DNA of 64,000 nt from Anaerostipes sp. (lineage in GTDB: Bacteria > Bacillota > Clostridia > Lachnospirales > Lachnospiraceae). The stretch covers positions 1 to 64,000 of the forward strand of contig NZ_JAGZSD010000010.1 in NCBI RefSeq assembly GCF_018381315.1, given 5' to 3'. Below the pieces are notes generated by a model that was not told the DNA's origin, searched no databases, and saw only the letters and a list, made by a program, of their open reading frames with translations. Made by a program: the position numbers and the translations under genes. Of the stretch, positions 1 to 7,491 are shown piece by piece (the first letter of the stretch is position 1; the number at the start of each line of letters is the position of its first letter).

Positions 1-240
1 GCACACCGCCTGCGAGTCTTTGCTGAAAGAAGAAAAACTAACATCCCTTCGAATGCAAGGCCTCCGAACTGGTCAAAATGGACGTAATGTCTGCTGGAGA
101 AGGATACCCCTAAAACAATAGGTACCTTCTCTTTTATGGCTGCCTTTCTCCAGCAGAGCGACTCCTCTATAGTCTCTGAGAGTGGGTTTTTGAGGCATAA
201 AACTTTCTTCCTGCATCTTACTGGAAGTATATTATAAATA
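1..240. other. Unassigned region with strong hairpin, possible structured RNA
   Basis: I recognise no gene here. A 13-bp stem can form between CTGCTGGAGAAGG (91-103) and CCTTTCTCCAGCAG (143-156), and GAGTC (14-18) can pair outside it with GACTC (160-164), giving a nested fold. The minus strand has short open stretches but nothing like a known protein. It could be the 3' part of a structured non-coding RNA that begins before the window, or a mobile-element end. The family is not identified. Confidence 0.3.
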
Positions 241-278
241 TTTCAGGCAAAAATTTAGAAATTTAATGAAAATTGGGG

Positions 279-307
279 TTGACAAGCCGTGACGGATGAG
301 GTAAAAT
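279..307 (+). promoter_or_regulatory. Sigma-A promoter of tRNA-Arg
   Basis: A perfect -35 TTGACA (279-284) and a -10 TAAAAT (302-307) are separated by 17 bp and lie about 34 bp ahead of the tRNA. This is the consensus housekeeping layout expected for a stable RNA gene. Confidence 0.85.
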
Positions 308-340
308 TGCTATTGTTGTCGGGTAAGACAGCTTCAATAT

Positions 341-414
341 GTGGGCGTAGCTCAGCTGGATAGAGCGTCTGGCTACGGACCAGAAGGCCGGGAGTTCGAA
401 TCTTCTCGCCCACG
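341..414 (+). tRNA. tRNA-Arg, anticodon ACG
   Basis: The 74-nt cloverleaf is complete: acceptor GTGGGCG pairs with CGCCCAC, the anticodon stem TCTGG/CCAGA encloses the loop CTACGGA with anticodon ACG, and the T-loop is GTTCGAAT. The discriminator base is G and CCA is not encoded, so it must be added after transcription. It reads CGN arginine codons, with A34 presumably edited to inosine. The gene has its own promoter and terminator and stands alone. Confidence 0.97.
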
Positions 415-422
415 TAAAATGA

Positions 423-456
423 ATCCCTGCAGATTTTTAATCTGCAGGGATTTTTT
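423..456 (+). terminator. Intrinsic terminator of tRNA-Arg
   Basis: ATCCCTGCAGATT and AATCTGCAGGGAT form a long stem with a short loop, followed by six T. Confidence 0.93.
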
Positions 457-515
457 CATTTCATAGAAAAGTGCATCCTATGAAATAAAAAACGCTCCGC
501 AAGGATCGTATTGTG
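456..515. repeat. Post-terminator intergenic repeat, copy 1
   Basis: Starts inside the T-run of the tRNA terminator. The hairpin ATTTCATAG / CTATGAAAT is followed by AAAAAACGCTCCGCAAGGAT. An almost identical copy lies at 52841-52900, also directly behind a terminator, and longer relatives are spread through the window. Confidence 0.75.
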
Positions 516-586
516 GTGATAAGGAAATTCTTTTAGTGGTGAAAAGAAAAAATGACGGAAATCTGCATATTTTGTAAGGTGAAAGG

Positions 587-650
587 TTTACTTTACAGAA
601 TTGTTGTGGTATAATTCATAACTGTGAATGAAATGTAACAATACCGTAAT
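587..650 (+). promoter_or_regulatory. Promoter and phased TGTAA operator of first NlpC/P60 gene
   Basis: A -35 TTTACT (587-592) and -10 TATAAT (610-615) are 17 bp apart. Eight bases downstream begin three half-sites spaced 11 bp: TGTGAA (623), TGTAAC (634) and CGTAAT (645). TGTWAH-N5-TGTWAH is the box known for the cell-wall regulator WalR. The same arrangement, with better matches, precedes the paralogue at 9579. Sites covering the start point suggest repression, but the regulator is inferred. Confidence 0.6.
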
Positions 651-697
651 AATCATAAAATTAATATAAAATATTGAAGTAGGAAGGTAACATCTTT

Positions 698-1372
698 ATG
701 AAGTCAATAATAAAAAAGACAGTGGTATGTCTGCTGATTTTTTCTATGATAGTAACATCGGGATTGGCAATTCCAAAGAAAGAAGTAAACGCGGCGCAGA
801 ATACATACAGCGGCCGGATCTGGAAATCATGGGTGAAACTTAGAAAGTCTAAATCCAAAAAGTCCAAGATTATCCGCAAAATCTCTAAAGGAGAACCTGT
901 GCAGGTACATTACACAAGCGGGAAGTGGAGAAAGGTTACATACAAAGGCAAGACAGGATTTGTCCTAAAGAAATATGTTTATATTAATACAAACGCTCCT
1001 GAATTAAGCGGGAGTGAAGAGCAAAAAGGCCAGACAGTGGCAGCTTTTGCACAGCGTTTTGTCGGAAACCCATATGTATGGGGAGGAACAAACTTAAACA
1101 GCGGGGCTGACTGTTCCGGTTTTGTCGGCGGAGTCTACCGCTCATTTGGATATAAGCTTCCGAGAACATCTTCTGATCTCAGGAGAGCAGGAAGAAAGGT
1201 TGCGTACAAAGACAAGCAGCCGGGCGATTTAATCTGTTACAGCGGTCATGTAGCCATGTACATAGGGAACGGCAAAATTGTCCATGCCAGCACAAGAAAA
1301 ACAGGAATCAAGATTTCTCCAAGAGCCAATTACAGAAAAGTAGTTGCTGTACGGAGAATCGTAACAGAATAG
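698..1372 (+). CDS. Secreted SH3-NlpC/P60 peptidoglycan hydrolase
   Basis: The 224-residue precursor probably cleaves stem peptides of peptidoglycan outside the cell. Residues 1-32 form a signal peptide (KK, hydrophobic core, VNA-A). A lysine-rich SH3-like domain covers about 36-98, and the NlpC/P60 cysteine peptidase domain 110-222. The catalytic set is visible: Cys139 in GADCSGF, His184 in YSGHVAMY and His196 in IVHAS. The ATG follows AGGAAGG. It is monocistronic, ended by the hairpin at 1381. The paralogue at 9579 has the same catalytic residues at identical positions and a shared promoter design, so the two are a duplicated, co-regulated pair. NlpC/P60 members are usually D,L-endopeptidases; the exact bond cannot be read from sequence. 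Confidence 0.92.
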   Translation: MKSIIKKTVVCLLIFSMIVTSGLAIPKKEVNAAQNTYSGRIWKSWVKLRKSKSKKSKIIRKISKGEPVQVHYTSGKWRKVTYKGKTGFVLKKYVYINTNAPELSGSEEQKGQTVAAFAQRFVGNPYVWGGTNLNSGADCSGFVGGVYRSFGYKLPRTSSDLRRAGRKVAYKDKQPGDLICYSGHVAMYIGNGKIVHASTRKTGIKISPRANYRKVVAVRRIVTE

Positions 1373-1380
1373 ATGATCAA

Positions 1381-1412
1381 AAATGTGCAAGAGAGATCCT
1401 GCACATTTTTTT
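1381..1412 (+). terminator. Intrinsic terminator after first NlpC/P60 gene
   Basis: ATGTGCA and TGCACAT pair around a ten-base loop, followed by T7. Confidence 0.85.
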
Positions 1413-1500
1413 GTTACATGGGAAAGTTCTCTGAACCTCCCTGTGTAATAAAAAAGCCCCGGGCCAGGATGCGCACAAAGCATATGAGATGCAAACACAG
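1411..1500. repeat. Post-terminator intergenic repeat, copy 2
   Basis: Begins at the T-run of the preceding terminator. It has the family hairpin (TTACATGGG...CCTGTGTAAT), the A-run, a GCCCCGGGCC core and the shared block AGGATGCGCACAAAG. The second half is degenerate compared with copies near 27.6, 38.8 and 45.0 kb. Confidence 0.6.
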
Positions 1501-1532
1501 TCTTGTTGTATCTAAACATATAGGAGGAGAGT

Positions 1533-2120
1533 ATGAAATCATTATTATTTATCAACGGATGTATCAGGGAAGAGGAATCCAGGACTTTGGTGCTGGCAAG
1601 AAAGTTCCTCGACTGTCTGAAAGAAAAATATGAAATATCAGAGGTGAGCGGTCTTAGCCTTCCTTTGGACCTGGCAGCCTTAAAAAAGAGAGACCGGCTG
1701 GCAGCTTCTGCTGAATGGGAGGATCCGGTTTTTGATCAGGCAAGGGAATTTAAAAAGGCAGACATCATCGTTCTGGCAGCCCCGTTTTGGGAAGGGACCT
1801 TTCCGGCGGCTGTACACGCTTACCTGGAACAGATATGTGTTACAGGATTTACCTTTGGCTACAGAGCGGACGGGAGAGCAGAAGGATACTGTAAAGCCGA
1901 CAGAGCCGTGTTTTTTTCAACAAGGGGCGGCATTTATTCTGAGGGAGAAAACAAAAAAGATGATCATGCCGAAAAGTTCCTTACATCGGTCTTTCGCATG
2001 TTGGGAATACCAAAGACAGATACATTGACAGCAGAAGGGCTTGATATTATAGGAAATGATGTGGACTCTATCATGAAACAGGCGGCAACGCAGGCACAGA
2101 TTCTGGCGGCAGACTTTTAG
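1533..2120 (+). CDS. Flavodoxin-like NAD(P)H oxidoreductase
   Basis: A 195-residue protein of the Flavodoxin_2 / NAD(P)H-quinone reductase / azoreductase superfamily, predicted to bind FMN and reduce quinones or similar acceptors in the cytoplasm. The N-terminus LLFINGCIREEESRT is the phosphate-binding beta1-loop, and APFWEGTFPAAVHAYLEQ with the following TGFTF (about 88-113) is the typical family segment near the flavin and dimer interface. AGGAGGAG fixes the start. It stands alone between a repeat and the suf operon; the physiological acceptor is unknown. Confidence 0.75.
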   Translation: MKSLLFINGCIREEESRTLVLARKFLDCLKEKYEISEVSGLSLPLDLAALKKRDRLAASAEWEDPVFDQAREFKKADIIVLAAPFWEGTFPAAVHAYLEQICVTGFTFGYRADGRAEGYCKADRAVFFSTRGGIYSEGENKKDDHAEKFLTSVFRMLGIPKTDTLTAEGLDIIGNDVDSIMKQAATQAQILAADF

Positions 2121-2161
2121 AAAAAATATCTGAATCTTTTCCAAAACATGGACAAATTAGC

Positions 2162-2191
2162 TTGAAAAAGGGCTCGAAATGCGGTTATATA
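2162..2191 (+). promoter_or_regulatory. Probable promoter of the suf operon
   Basis: TTGAAA (2162-2167) and TATATA (2186-2191) are 18 bp apart in an AT-rich stretch 40 bp before sufC. No DtxR or Fur dyad was convincing. Confidence 0.45.
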
Positions 2192-2231
2192 AATATATAA
2201 AATTCAAAAGACAAGAAGAGAGGCGGCAGTC

Positions 2232-2957
2232 ATGTTAAACGTAGAACATTTATCTTATCATATCACAGAAAATGGCGCGGATACCCAGATACTTAAAGAT
2301 GTCAATTTCTCCGTCAACGATGGGGAGATGCTGGTCATTACCGGGCCCAACGGCGGAGGGAAGTCCACAATAGCCAAAATTCTCATGGGAATTGAAAAGG
2401 CCAGTTCCGGAAGTATCTCTTTGGACGGGGAAGATATTACAGAGTATTCTATAGATCAGAGGGCTGATGCGGGAATAGGATTTGCATTCCAGCAGCCGCC
2501 CAGATTCAAGGGGCTGACTGCGTCCAGGCTGCTTTCCCTTGCTGCCGGAGAGACACTGCCGGATGAGCGGTGCTGTGAACTGCTGAGCAGTGTGGGACTG
2601 TGCGGAATGGAATACAAAGACAGGGAAGTGGATGCCACATTGTCAGGCGGTGAAATGAAAAGGATTGAGATTGCCACAGTATTTGCAAAAGACCATAAGA
2701 TCTGTATTTTTGACGAGCCTGAGGCAGGGATTGACCTGTGGAGTTTTGCCATGCTGATCAAGGAATTTGAAAAGATTCACAAAGAAAATAAAGCCAGCCT
2801 GATATTGATCTCACATCAGGAGAGGATTATCCGTATGGCAGACCGTATCATGATTATCCGTGACGGTCAGGTACAGGAGATCGGGCCAAAGGAAGAAGTA
2901 TATCCGCATCTTATGGCGGAAGAGTCAGAAGAGCAGTGTGCCTGCATGCATGAATAG
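2232..2957 (+). CDS. sufC: SufC-type ABC ATPase for Fe-S cluster assembly
   Basis: A 241-residue soluble ABC ATPase that powers cluster assembly on its SufB-like partner. Visible motifs: Walker A GPNGGGKS (about 40-47), signature LSGGEMKRIE, Walker B ICIFDEPEAGID, and switch histidine in ISHQ. The signature and the E-A-G-I-D box match SufC rather than transport ATPases, and no permease is nearby. The C-terminus ends with a CACMHE tail, an unusual cysteine pair that may bind metal (inference). It is the first gene of sufC-sufB-dtxR, 12 nt ahead of sufB. No sufS, sufU or sufD follows, so the cysteine desulfurase must be encoded elsewhere. Confidence 0.9.
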   Translation: MLNVEHLSYHITENGADTQILKDVNFSVNDGEMLVITGPNGGGKSTIAKILMGIEKASSGSISLDGEDITEYSIDQRADAGIGFAFQQPPRFKGLTASRLLSLAAGETLPDERCCELLSSVGLCGMEYKDREVDATLSGGEMKRIEIATVFAKDHKICIFDEPEAGIDLWSFAMLIKEFEKIHKENKASLILISHQERIIRMADRIMIIRDGQVQEIGPKEEVYPHLMAEESEEQCACMHE

Positions 2958-2969
2958 GGAGGAACGGAC

Positions 2970-3893
2970 ATGGAATTAGATCAGATAACAGCAGGAGTGC
3001 TTGAGGCGATTGACGGTCAGGGATTCGTACAGAAGGGAGCCTATAACTTAAGGCAGAACGGGCAGGCTGTGTGTCATGGAGACAGTGAGAACATACGGAT
3101 CGTAAGAAAAGAAGACAAGCCGGGAATTGATATTTTTATCAGCGGGCAGACAAAGGGGGAGTCTGTGCATATTCCGGTGGTTGTGTCCGCTTCCGGCATT
3201 ACAGATGTGGTATACAATGATTTTTATATTGAAGACGGGGCAGATGTGGTGATTGTCGCTGGATGCGGTATTCACAATGACGGAGACCTGGAGAGCAGGC
3301 ATGACGGAATTCATGCATTTCATGTGGGAAGCCATGCGAATGTACGTTATGAAGAACGGCATTATGGAGAAGGAAATGGAACCGGAGGCAGGGTGCTCAA
3401 TCCCGTGACTAAGATTTATGTGGAGGAAGACTCTGTTTTTACTCTGGATACTACCCAGATCAAGGGAGTTGATTCTACCATACGGGAGACTCATGTGGAG
3501 ATGGGGGCAGGCTCTAAGCTCTATGTGCTTGAAAAGCTTATGACCCACGGGAATCAGCAGGCAGTTTCCAATATGGATATTCTGTTAAACGGCACGGAGA
3601 GTTCCGCACAGATCATATCCAGATCTGTTGCTAAAGGAAGTTCCACTCAGATTTTCCATCCGAAAGCGATCGGAAATGCATTGTGCCATGCCCATGTACA
3701 GTGTGATTCTATTATAATGGATGAGGCAAAGATCAGTTCCATACCAGAGATCAATGCCAACCACCTGGATGCCCAGATTGTTCATGAGGCAGCCATTGGA
3801 CGGATCAACAGCGACCAGCTTGTAAAGCTGCGTACCTTTGGAATGACAGAGGAAGAGGCGGAAGCAGTGATTATTGAAGACTTTTTAAAATAA
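2970..3893 (+). CDS. sufB: Short SufB/SufD-family scaffold
   Basis: A 307-residue SufBD-domain protein, much shorter than the usual SufB (about 470) or SufD (about 420), and the only SufB/D here. It is predicted to be the scaffold that pairs with SufC, as in the minimal two-gene systems called SMS (SmsC-SmsB) in anaerobes and archaea. Cys245 in VQCDSIIM aligns with the cluster-binding cysteine region of SufB, and His272 in IVHEAAIG with the essential histidine of SufD, so one chain may supply both as a homodimer (inference). The C-terminal TEEEAEAVIIEDFL is the family's typical end. The start is supported by AGGGAGG. Confidence 0.88.
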   Translation: MELDQITAGVLEAIDGQGFVQKGAYNLRQNGQAVCHGDSENIRIVRKEDKPGIDIFISGQTKGESVHIPVVVSASGITDVVYNDFYIEDGADVVIVAGCGIHNDGDLESRHDGIHAFHVGSHANVRYEERHYGEGNGTGGRVLNPVTKIYVEEDSVFTLDTTQIKGVDSTIRETHVEMGAGSKLYVLEKLMTHGNQQAVSNMDILLNGTESSAQIISRSVAKGSSTQIFHPKAIGNALCHAHVQCDSIIMDEAKISSIPEINANHLDAQIVHEAAIGRINSDQLVKLRTFGMTEEEAEAVIIEDFLK

Positions 3894-3923
3894 GAGGAGT
3901 AACAGTTAAGGGGGAGTATCAGG

Positions 3924-4295
3924 ATGCTGGAATCAAGAGAAAATTATCTCGAAGCAATTTTGATGTTAAAGCAAGAAATAGGGCAGGTGCGTTCCATTGA
4001 TATTGCCAGAAAGTTAAATTACAGCAAGGCCAGTGTAAGCCGTGCTGTAGGAATTTTAAAGCAGGGGGGATATATCACTGTGGATGGAAAGGGATATATC
4101 TCTCTTACATCCGAAGGTTTGGAAAAGGCAGAGGCCATTTATGAGAGGCACAAGACTCTGACATCATTTTTTATGCACACGGCAGGGGTGCCGGAGCATG
4201 TGGCGGAGGAGGACGCCTGCCGGTGTGAACATGTATTGAGCAAACAGACCTTTCACGGCATTAAAATGTTCCTAAGTGAAAATAGCCGATGCTGA
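3924..4295 (+). CDS. DtxR/MntR-family metal-dependent repressor
   Basis: A 123-residue two-domain regulator: winged helix (about 1-62) and metal-binding dimerisation domain (63-123), without the SH3-like third domain of DtxR. Candidate metal ligands are Glu10, His76, Cys99, Glu102 and His103. The ACRCEHVLS segment resembles DtxR's ancillary site (Cys, Glu, His) more than MntR, where Glu replaces Cys, so iron is the likelier co-repressor. Third gene of the suf operon, 30 nt after sufB. It probably ties Fe-S assembly to iron supply and may regulate its own operon. Confidence 0.82.
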   Translation: MLESRENYLEAILMLKQEIGQVRSIDIARKLNYSKASVSRAVGILKQGGYITVDGKGYISLTSEGLEKAEAIYERHKTLTSFFMHTAGVPEHVAEEDACRCEHVLSKQTFHGIKMFLSENSRC

Positions 4296-4352
4296 AAAAA
4301 AGGTGTATAATGAATATAGATAAACATATCAGTTATACAGGGAGGTTTTGAC

Positions 4353-4736
4353 ATGGAATTGACAGCAGGAATCAAAGGCAGTCAGGAAATGACTGCAGAG
4401 ACAGAACATTCTGCACAGAATGTGGGAGACGGTATGCTGGACGTATTTTCAACTCCGTCCATGATCGCGCTGATGGAGAAGACTGCATGGGCCAGCATAG
4501 AACCTTATTTGGATGAGGGATTTGGTACTGTCGGCACACAGATGAATGTAAAACATCAGGCAGCCACCCCTATCGGCAGGAAGATCCGTTGTGAGAGTGA
4601 ACTCATACAGGCAGACGGAAGAAGGCTTGTATTTACAATAAAAGCATTTGATGAGGCAGGACAGATCGGAGAGGGGGAGCATGAGCGCTTCATCGTGCAG
4701 AAGGACAAGTTTCAGGAGAAGGCACTGCGCAGATAA
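4353..4736 (+). CDS. FlK-like hotdog thioesterase
   Basis: A 127-residue hotdog-fold protein predicted to hydrolyse a small acyl-CoA. Thr34, Glu42 and His68 have exactly the spacing (8 and 26) of the Thr42-Glu50-His76 triad of fluoroacetyl-CoA thioesterase FlK. The segment FSTPSMIALME matches the family helix. Fluoroacetate resistance itself is unlikely; FlK-like proteins are common in Clostridia and their natural substrates are mostly unknown. It has an AGGGAGG site and lies 11 nt ahead of the SDR gene, so the two are probably co-transcribed. Confidence 0.82.
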   Translation: MELTAGIKGSQEMTAETEHSAQNVGDGMLDVFSTPSMIALMEKTAWASIEPYLDEGFGTVGTQMNVKHQAATPIGRKIRCESELIQADGRRLVFTIKAFDEAGQIGEGEHERFIVQKDKFQEKALRR

Positions 4737-4747
4737 GGAGGAGCATT

Positions 4748-5512
4748 ATGGGCAGACTGGAAGGGAAAGTAGCAATCATCACCGGAGGGAATTCCGGAGT
4801 CGGCGAACAGACAGCTAAACGGTTCGCAAAAGAAGGAGCTAAGGTCATTATTACTGCCAGAAGAAAGGAAAAGCTTGAGGCTGTAGCAGCAGATATTAAG
4901 GCAGACGGCGGTACAGTTCTGGCCCTGCAGGGAGACATATCCGATCCCGAGGACGGTAAAAAGGTGACGGATGCAGCCATAGAGCATTTCGGAACTTTGG
5001 ATATTCTTGTGAATAATGCCGGAGTGCTGGATGAAGGCCTGCTTCCTATTGACAGAGTGGCAGACAGTGAAATTGACAGGATTGTAGATATCAATACAAA
5101 AGGAACCATGTATTTTATCCGTGCAGCTCTTGAAGTTATGCTGAAAAACAAGAGCGGATCCATTGTGAATGTGGCAAGTATCGCAGGAGTAAATGGAGGC
5201 GGAGGGGCTGCCTATGTGGCGTCAAAAGCGGCTGTTCTGGGGATTACAAAGCATACGGCTATGCGCTGTGCAAAGGACGGCATCCGGTGCAACGCTCTTT
5301 GCCCCGGAATGATTAAAACTCCAATGACAGCAGGACAGACCATGGAGACCATGGACCCGGATATGATGGGAGCCATGGCGGCCCACTCAGATCTGCGGAG
5401 TCCGGCATGTTCTGCAGAGGATATAGCAAATTCCGTTCTGTTTTTGGCCAGTGATGAGGCTGCACCAATTACAGGCCAGTGTATTGTAATGGATTACGGC
5501 GCAAACCTTTAA
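4748..5512 (+). CDS. Short-chain dehydrogenase/reductase (FabG-like)
   Basis: A classical SDR of 254 residues: TGGNSGVG cofactor loop (12-19), NNAG (89-92), catalytic Ser144, Tyr156 and Lys160 (YVASK). The second strand ends ITARRKEK; basic residues right after it favour NADP(H). Predicted to interconvert a hydroxyl and a keto group. SDRs in this subgroup act on 3-oxoacyl thioesters, sugars or steroids, and pairing with an acyl-CoA thioesterase leans towards acyl-thioester chemistry (inference). The gene ends at a strong bidirectional terminator. Confidence 0.85.
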   Translation: MGRLEGKVAIITGGNSGVGEQTAKRFAKEGAKVIITARRKEKLEAVAADIKADGGTVLALQGDISDPEDGKKVTDAAIEHFGTLDILVNNAGVLDEGLLPIDRVADSEIDRIVDINTKGTMYFIRAALEVMLKNKSGSIVNVASIAGVNGGGGAAYVASKAAVLGITKHTAMRCAKDGIRCNALCPGMIKTPMTAGQTMETMDPDMMGAMAAHSDLRSPACSAEDIANSVLFLASDEAAPITGQCIVMDYGANL

Positions 5513-5513
5513 T

Positions 5514-5562
5514 AAAAAGCTTTCGGGACCTTCTTTTTTAGAAGATCCCGAAAGCTTTTTTT
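5514..5562. terminator. Bidirectional intrinsic terminator
   Basis: AAAAAGCTTTCGGGA and TCCCGAAAGCTTTTT form a very stable stem flanked by A and T runs. It serves the SDR gene on the plus strand and the diguanylate cyclase gene on the minus strand. Confidence 0.93.
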
Positions 5563-5600
5563 ATATAGGAATGTTCTTTGAACCTCCTTATGTACGCCCA
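5560..5600. repeat. Fragment of post-terminator repeat
   Basis: TATATAGGAATGTTCTTTG followed by AACCTCCTTATGTA resembles the hairpin half of copy 2 (GGAAAGTTCTCTGAACCTCC). It again follows a terminator T-run, and overlaps the 3' end of the diguanylate cyclase gene. Confidence 0.4.
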
Positions 5601-6514
5601 TGTTCTTCTATACCGGGTAACTCTGAACAATAACAGATGTGGTTCTTTCCTTTCCTTTTTGCAAAATAAAGTGCCCTGTCGGCATTGGACCAGAGGGAAT
5701 GAAAATCATTTCCGTGTTCCGGATAAAAGCCGATGCCAACAGATACGTAGATGTGATTTTGGAGCTTAAATTTTTTTTGATATTCAGTCCAATTTTGAAA
5801 AAACTGCTCCAGAGACTCTGACAGTTTATTTTTATGTATGGATGAACAGGGGATATATGTGACAAATTCATCCCCGCCGATCCTTCCATTGATCTCCTTC
5901 GGAAAGGTTTTCAGGAGGCTTTTGGCAATGGAGATCAGAATCTGGTCGCCGAAGGGATGACCGTATTTGTCGTTATAGGTTTTAAAATTATCAATGTCCA
6001 TAGTGATCAAGATGCCTGCGGCCTTCTGCAGCATCAGCCGGCTGATGTTTTCTTCCATGCAGCGCCGGCTCATAAGGTCTGTCAAATAATCAAACTGAGA
6101 ATAGTAGATATTTTTTTTGTCCTTTTGACGGAAATCCGGTACGGACTGGTGAAGATGAAGAAGTTTCCATGAGCCTTCTCTAAGTTCCGTAATCATACTG
6201 AAGCGCAGATGGCGGGCGGGGAGACTTGTACTGATGGAACGAAGGCTCAGTTTGATCTCACCTGAAACAAGAAAAAGATTCTCTCCCAGAACAGACATCT
6301 CATACCATTCTTTCTCAATTACATACCCGGATTCAGAAGGATACTCCGGACAGCTGAGAAATTCTTCTGAGTTTTGGCAGTACTGTCCCAGTCCTGTGCC
6401 AATTTCTGTCATGCAGCTGTCCAAAAATTCGTCCATTCCTTCTTTATTGTTTTTTATAAGATAATTGTGCCAGAGAAAACGGCAAAACGCCTCTGCAGAT
6501 TTGAAGTTTTTCAT
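5588..6514 (-). CDS. Diguanylate cyclase with SnoaL-like sensor domain
   Basis: Predicted to make cyclic di-GMP from two GTP. The 308-residue protein has an N-terminal NTF2/SnoaL-like domain (about 1-125), a possible small-ligand pocket, then a GGDEF domain (about 140-300) with an intact GGDEF motif at 213-217. No RxxD product-inhibition site precedes the motif, so feedback control may be absent. There is no transmembrane segment. I chose this ATG because GGAAGG lies nine bases ahead; the upstream ATG at 6541 has no ribosome site. Its promoter lies between inverted repeats next to a serine recombinase gene, so expression might be phase variable. A c-di-GMP-responsive protease gene occurs at 52 kb. 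Confidence 0.87.
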   Translation of the reverse strand: MKNFKSAEAFCRFLWHNYLIKNNKEGMDEFLDSCMTEIGTGLGQYCQNSEEFLSCPEYPSESGYVIEKEWYEMSVLGENLFLVSGEIKLSLRSISTSLPARHLRFSMITELREGSWKLLHLHQSVPDFRQKDKKNIYYSQFDYLTDLMSRRCMEENISRLMLQKAAGILITMDIDNFKTYNDKYGHPFGDQILISIAKSLLKTFPKEINGRIGGDEFVTYIPCSSIHKNKLSESLEQFFQNWTEYQKKFKLQNHIYVSVGIGFYPEHGNDFHSLWSNADRALYFAKRKGKNHICYCSELPGIEEHGRT

Positions 6515-6560
6515 CCATCCCGACCTTCCATACATTACCAAGCTAGAAATGGGCAGAAAT

Positions 6561-6703
6561 GTAGACTTTTTTCGTCGTTAATGATAGTATTTTATATAAA
6601 GAAGCTGAAATAGTAAATTCAGCAGAATCACGGGATTTCCCAAAATGTGTTTTTAGTGGAAGTGTCTATATGCCATAAAAAACTAGTGGGTAAAAAAGTC
6701 TAC
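6561..6703. repeat. Inverted repeat flanking the diguanylate cyclase promoter
   Basis: GTAGACTTTTTT (6561-6572) and its exact reverse complement (6692-6703) bracket about 119 bp containing the minus-strand promoter at 6589-6617. Each site has its own dyad; the right one is nearly perfect (GTGGGTAAAAAAG-TCTA-CTTTTTTTACCAC), like serine-recombinase crossover sites. The adjacent gene is a serine recombinase. Whether the segment inverts is unproven; the repeats could also be operators or res subsites. Confidence 0.5.
6589..6617 (-). promoter_or_regulatory. Promoter of the diguanylate cyclase gene
   Basis: Read on the minus strand: TTTACT (6612-6617), 17-bp spacer, TAAAAT (6589-6594), about 75 bp before the chosen start codon. 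It lies inside the inverted-repeat segment. Confidence 0.55.
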
Positions 6704-6726
6704 TTTTTTTACCACATTTTCTTAGA

Positions 6727-7332
6727 TCACAGGCGGCCTTCTTCTGCCAGACGGACCCATTTAAAAAATGTATTGTGGGTGGTTCCGAGCTGTTTGGCAG
6801 ATTCACGGCCGCTTATTTTTTCTTCTTTCCAAAGAGCATAGATATGCTCGAACTCTTTTGGGATTTTCTTCGGAGGACGTCCGAAATTCACCCCTCTTGC
6901 TTTGGCCACGGCAATTCCTTCTGCCTGCCTCTTCTTGATATGTTCCCTCTCTGTCTGTGCCACATAAGAAAGAATCTGCAGTACCAGATCAGAGATGAAG
7001 ACACCGGTCAGGTCCATGGAATGTTTTCCTCTGGTATCCAGCAGCGGAAGATCGGTGACAACAATATCTGCTTTTTTCTGTTTTGTAATGGTGCGCCACT
7101 GCTCAATGATCTCTTCATAATTTCTGCCCAGACGGTCAATGGACGTCACAAAAAGAGTGTCCTCCGGCTTGAGCTTTCTGAGCAGTTTCTTATACTGGGG
7201 ACGGTTAAAATCTTTTCCCGACTGCCGGTCCACATAAATGCATTCTTTGGGGATTTTCAGCTTTTTCATCTCTGCAAGCTGCCGTCCCACATTTTGGTCT
7301 TTAGATGATACTCTGACATATCCATAATCCAT
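6727..7332 (-). CDS. Small serine recombinase (resolvase/invertase)
   Basis: A 201-residue resolvase-family recombinase. The catalytic domain (1-140) has the nucleophile serine in YVRVSSKDQN and the IDRLGRN motif; a long E-helix and a C-terminal HTH (about 165-195, ISGRESAKQLGTTHNTFFKW) bind DNA. Its size fits Tn3-type resolvases and Hin/Gin invertases. No transposase or plasmid gene is adjacent, so it is either a relic or a resident site-specific switch. Its 3' end lies 24 bp from the inverted repeat next to the diguanylate cyclase promoter. GGAGGGAGAG precedes the ATG. Confidence 0.88.
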   Translation of the reverse strand: MDYGYVRVSSKDQNVGRQLAEMKKLKIPKECIYVDRQSGKDFNRPQYKKLLRKLKPEDTLFVTSIDRLGRNYEEIIEQWRTITKQKKADIVVTDLPLLDTRGKHSMDLTGVFISDLVLQILSYVAQTEREHIKKRQAEGIAVAKARGVNFGRPPKKIPKEFEHIYALWKEEKISGRESAKQLGTTHNTFFKWVRLAEEGRL

Positions 7333-7491
7333 TTCTCTCCCTCCTTCTACAAAATGTGACTGAAATATTATCCCATAAGAACCAGATAAAATCGAAAGGA
7401 AAATAATGGAATGGCTGTTTTTCGTGCTGTAACATTTCCAGGCTGTATGATAAGATGAGGATATATATAATCAGAGAAGGGAGAATGGGAG

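Noticed and set aside
1373..1633. 86-codon frame after the first NlpC/P60 gene
   Set aside because: It runs through a terminator and an intergenic repeat and overlaps the flavodoxin-like gene in another frame.
6727..7332. Small serine recombinase as part of a transposon or prophage
   Set aside because: No transposase, terminal repeats, phage or plasmid genes lie on either side within the region; neighbours are ordinary chromosomal genes.
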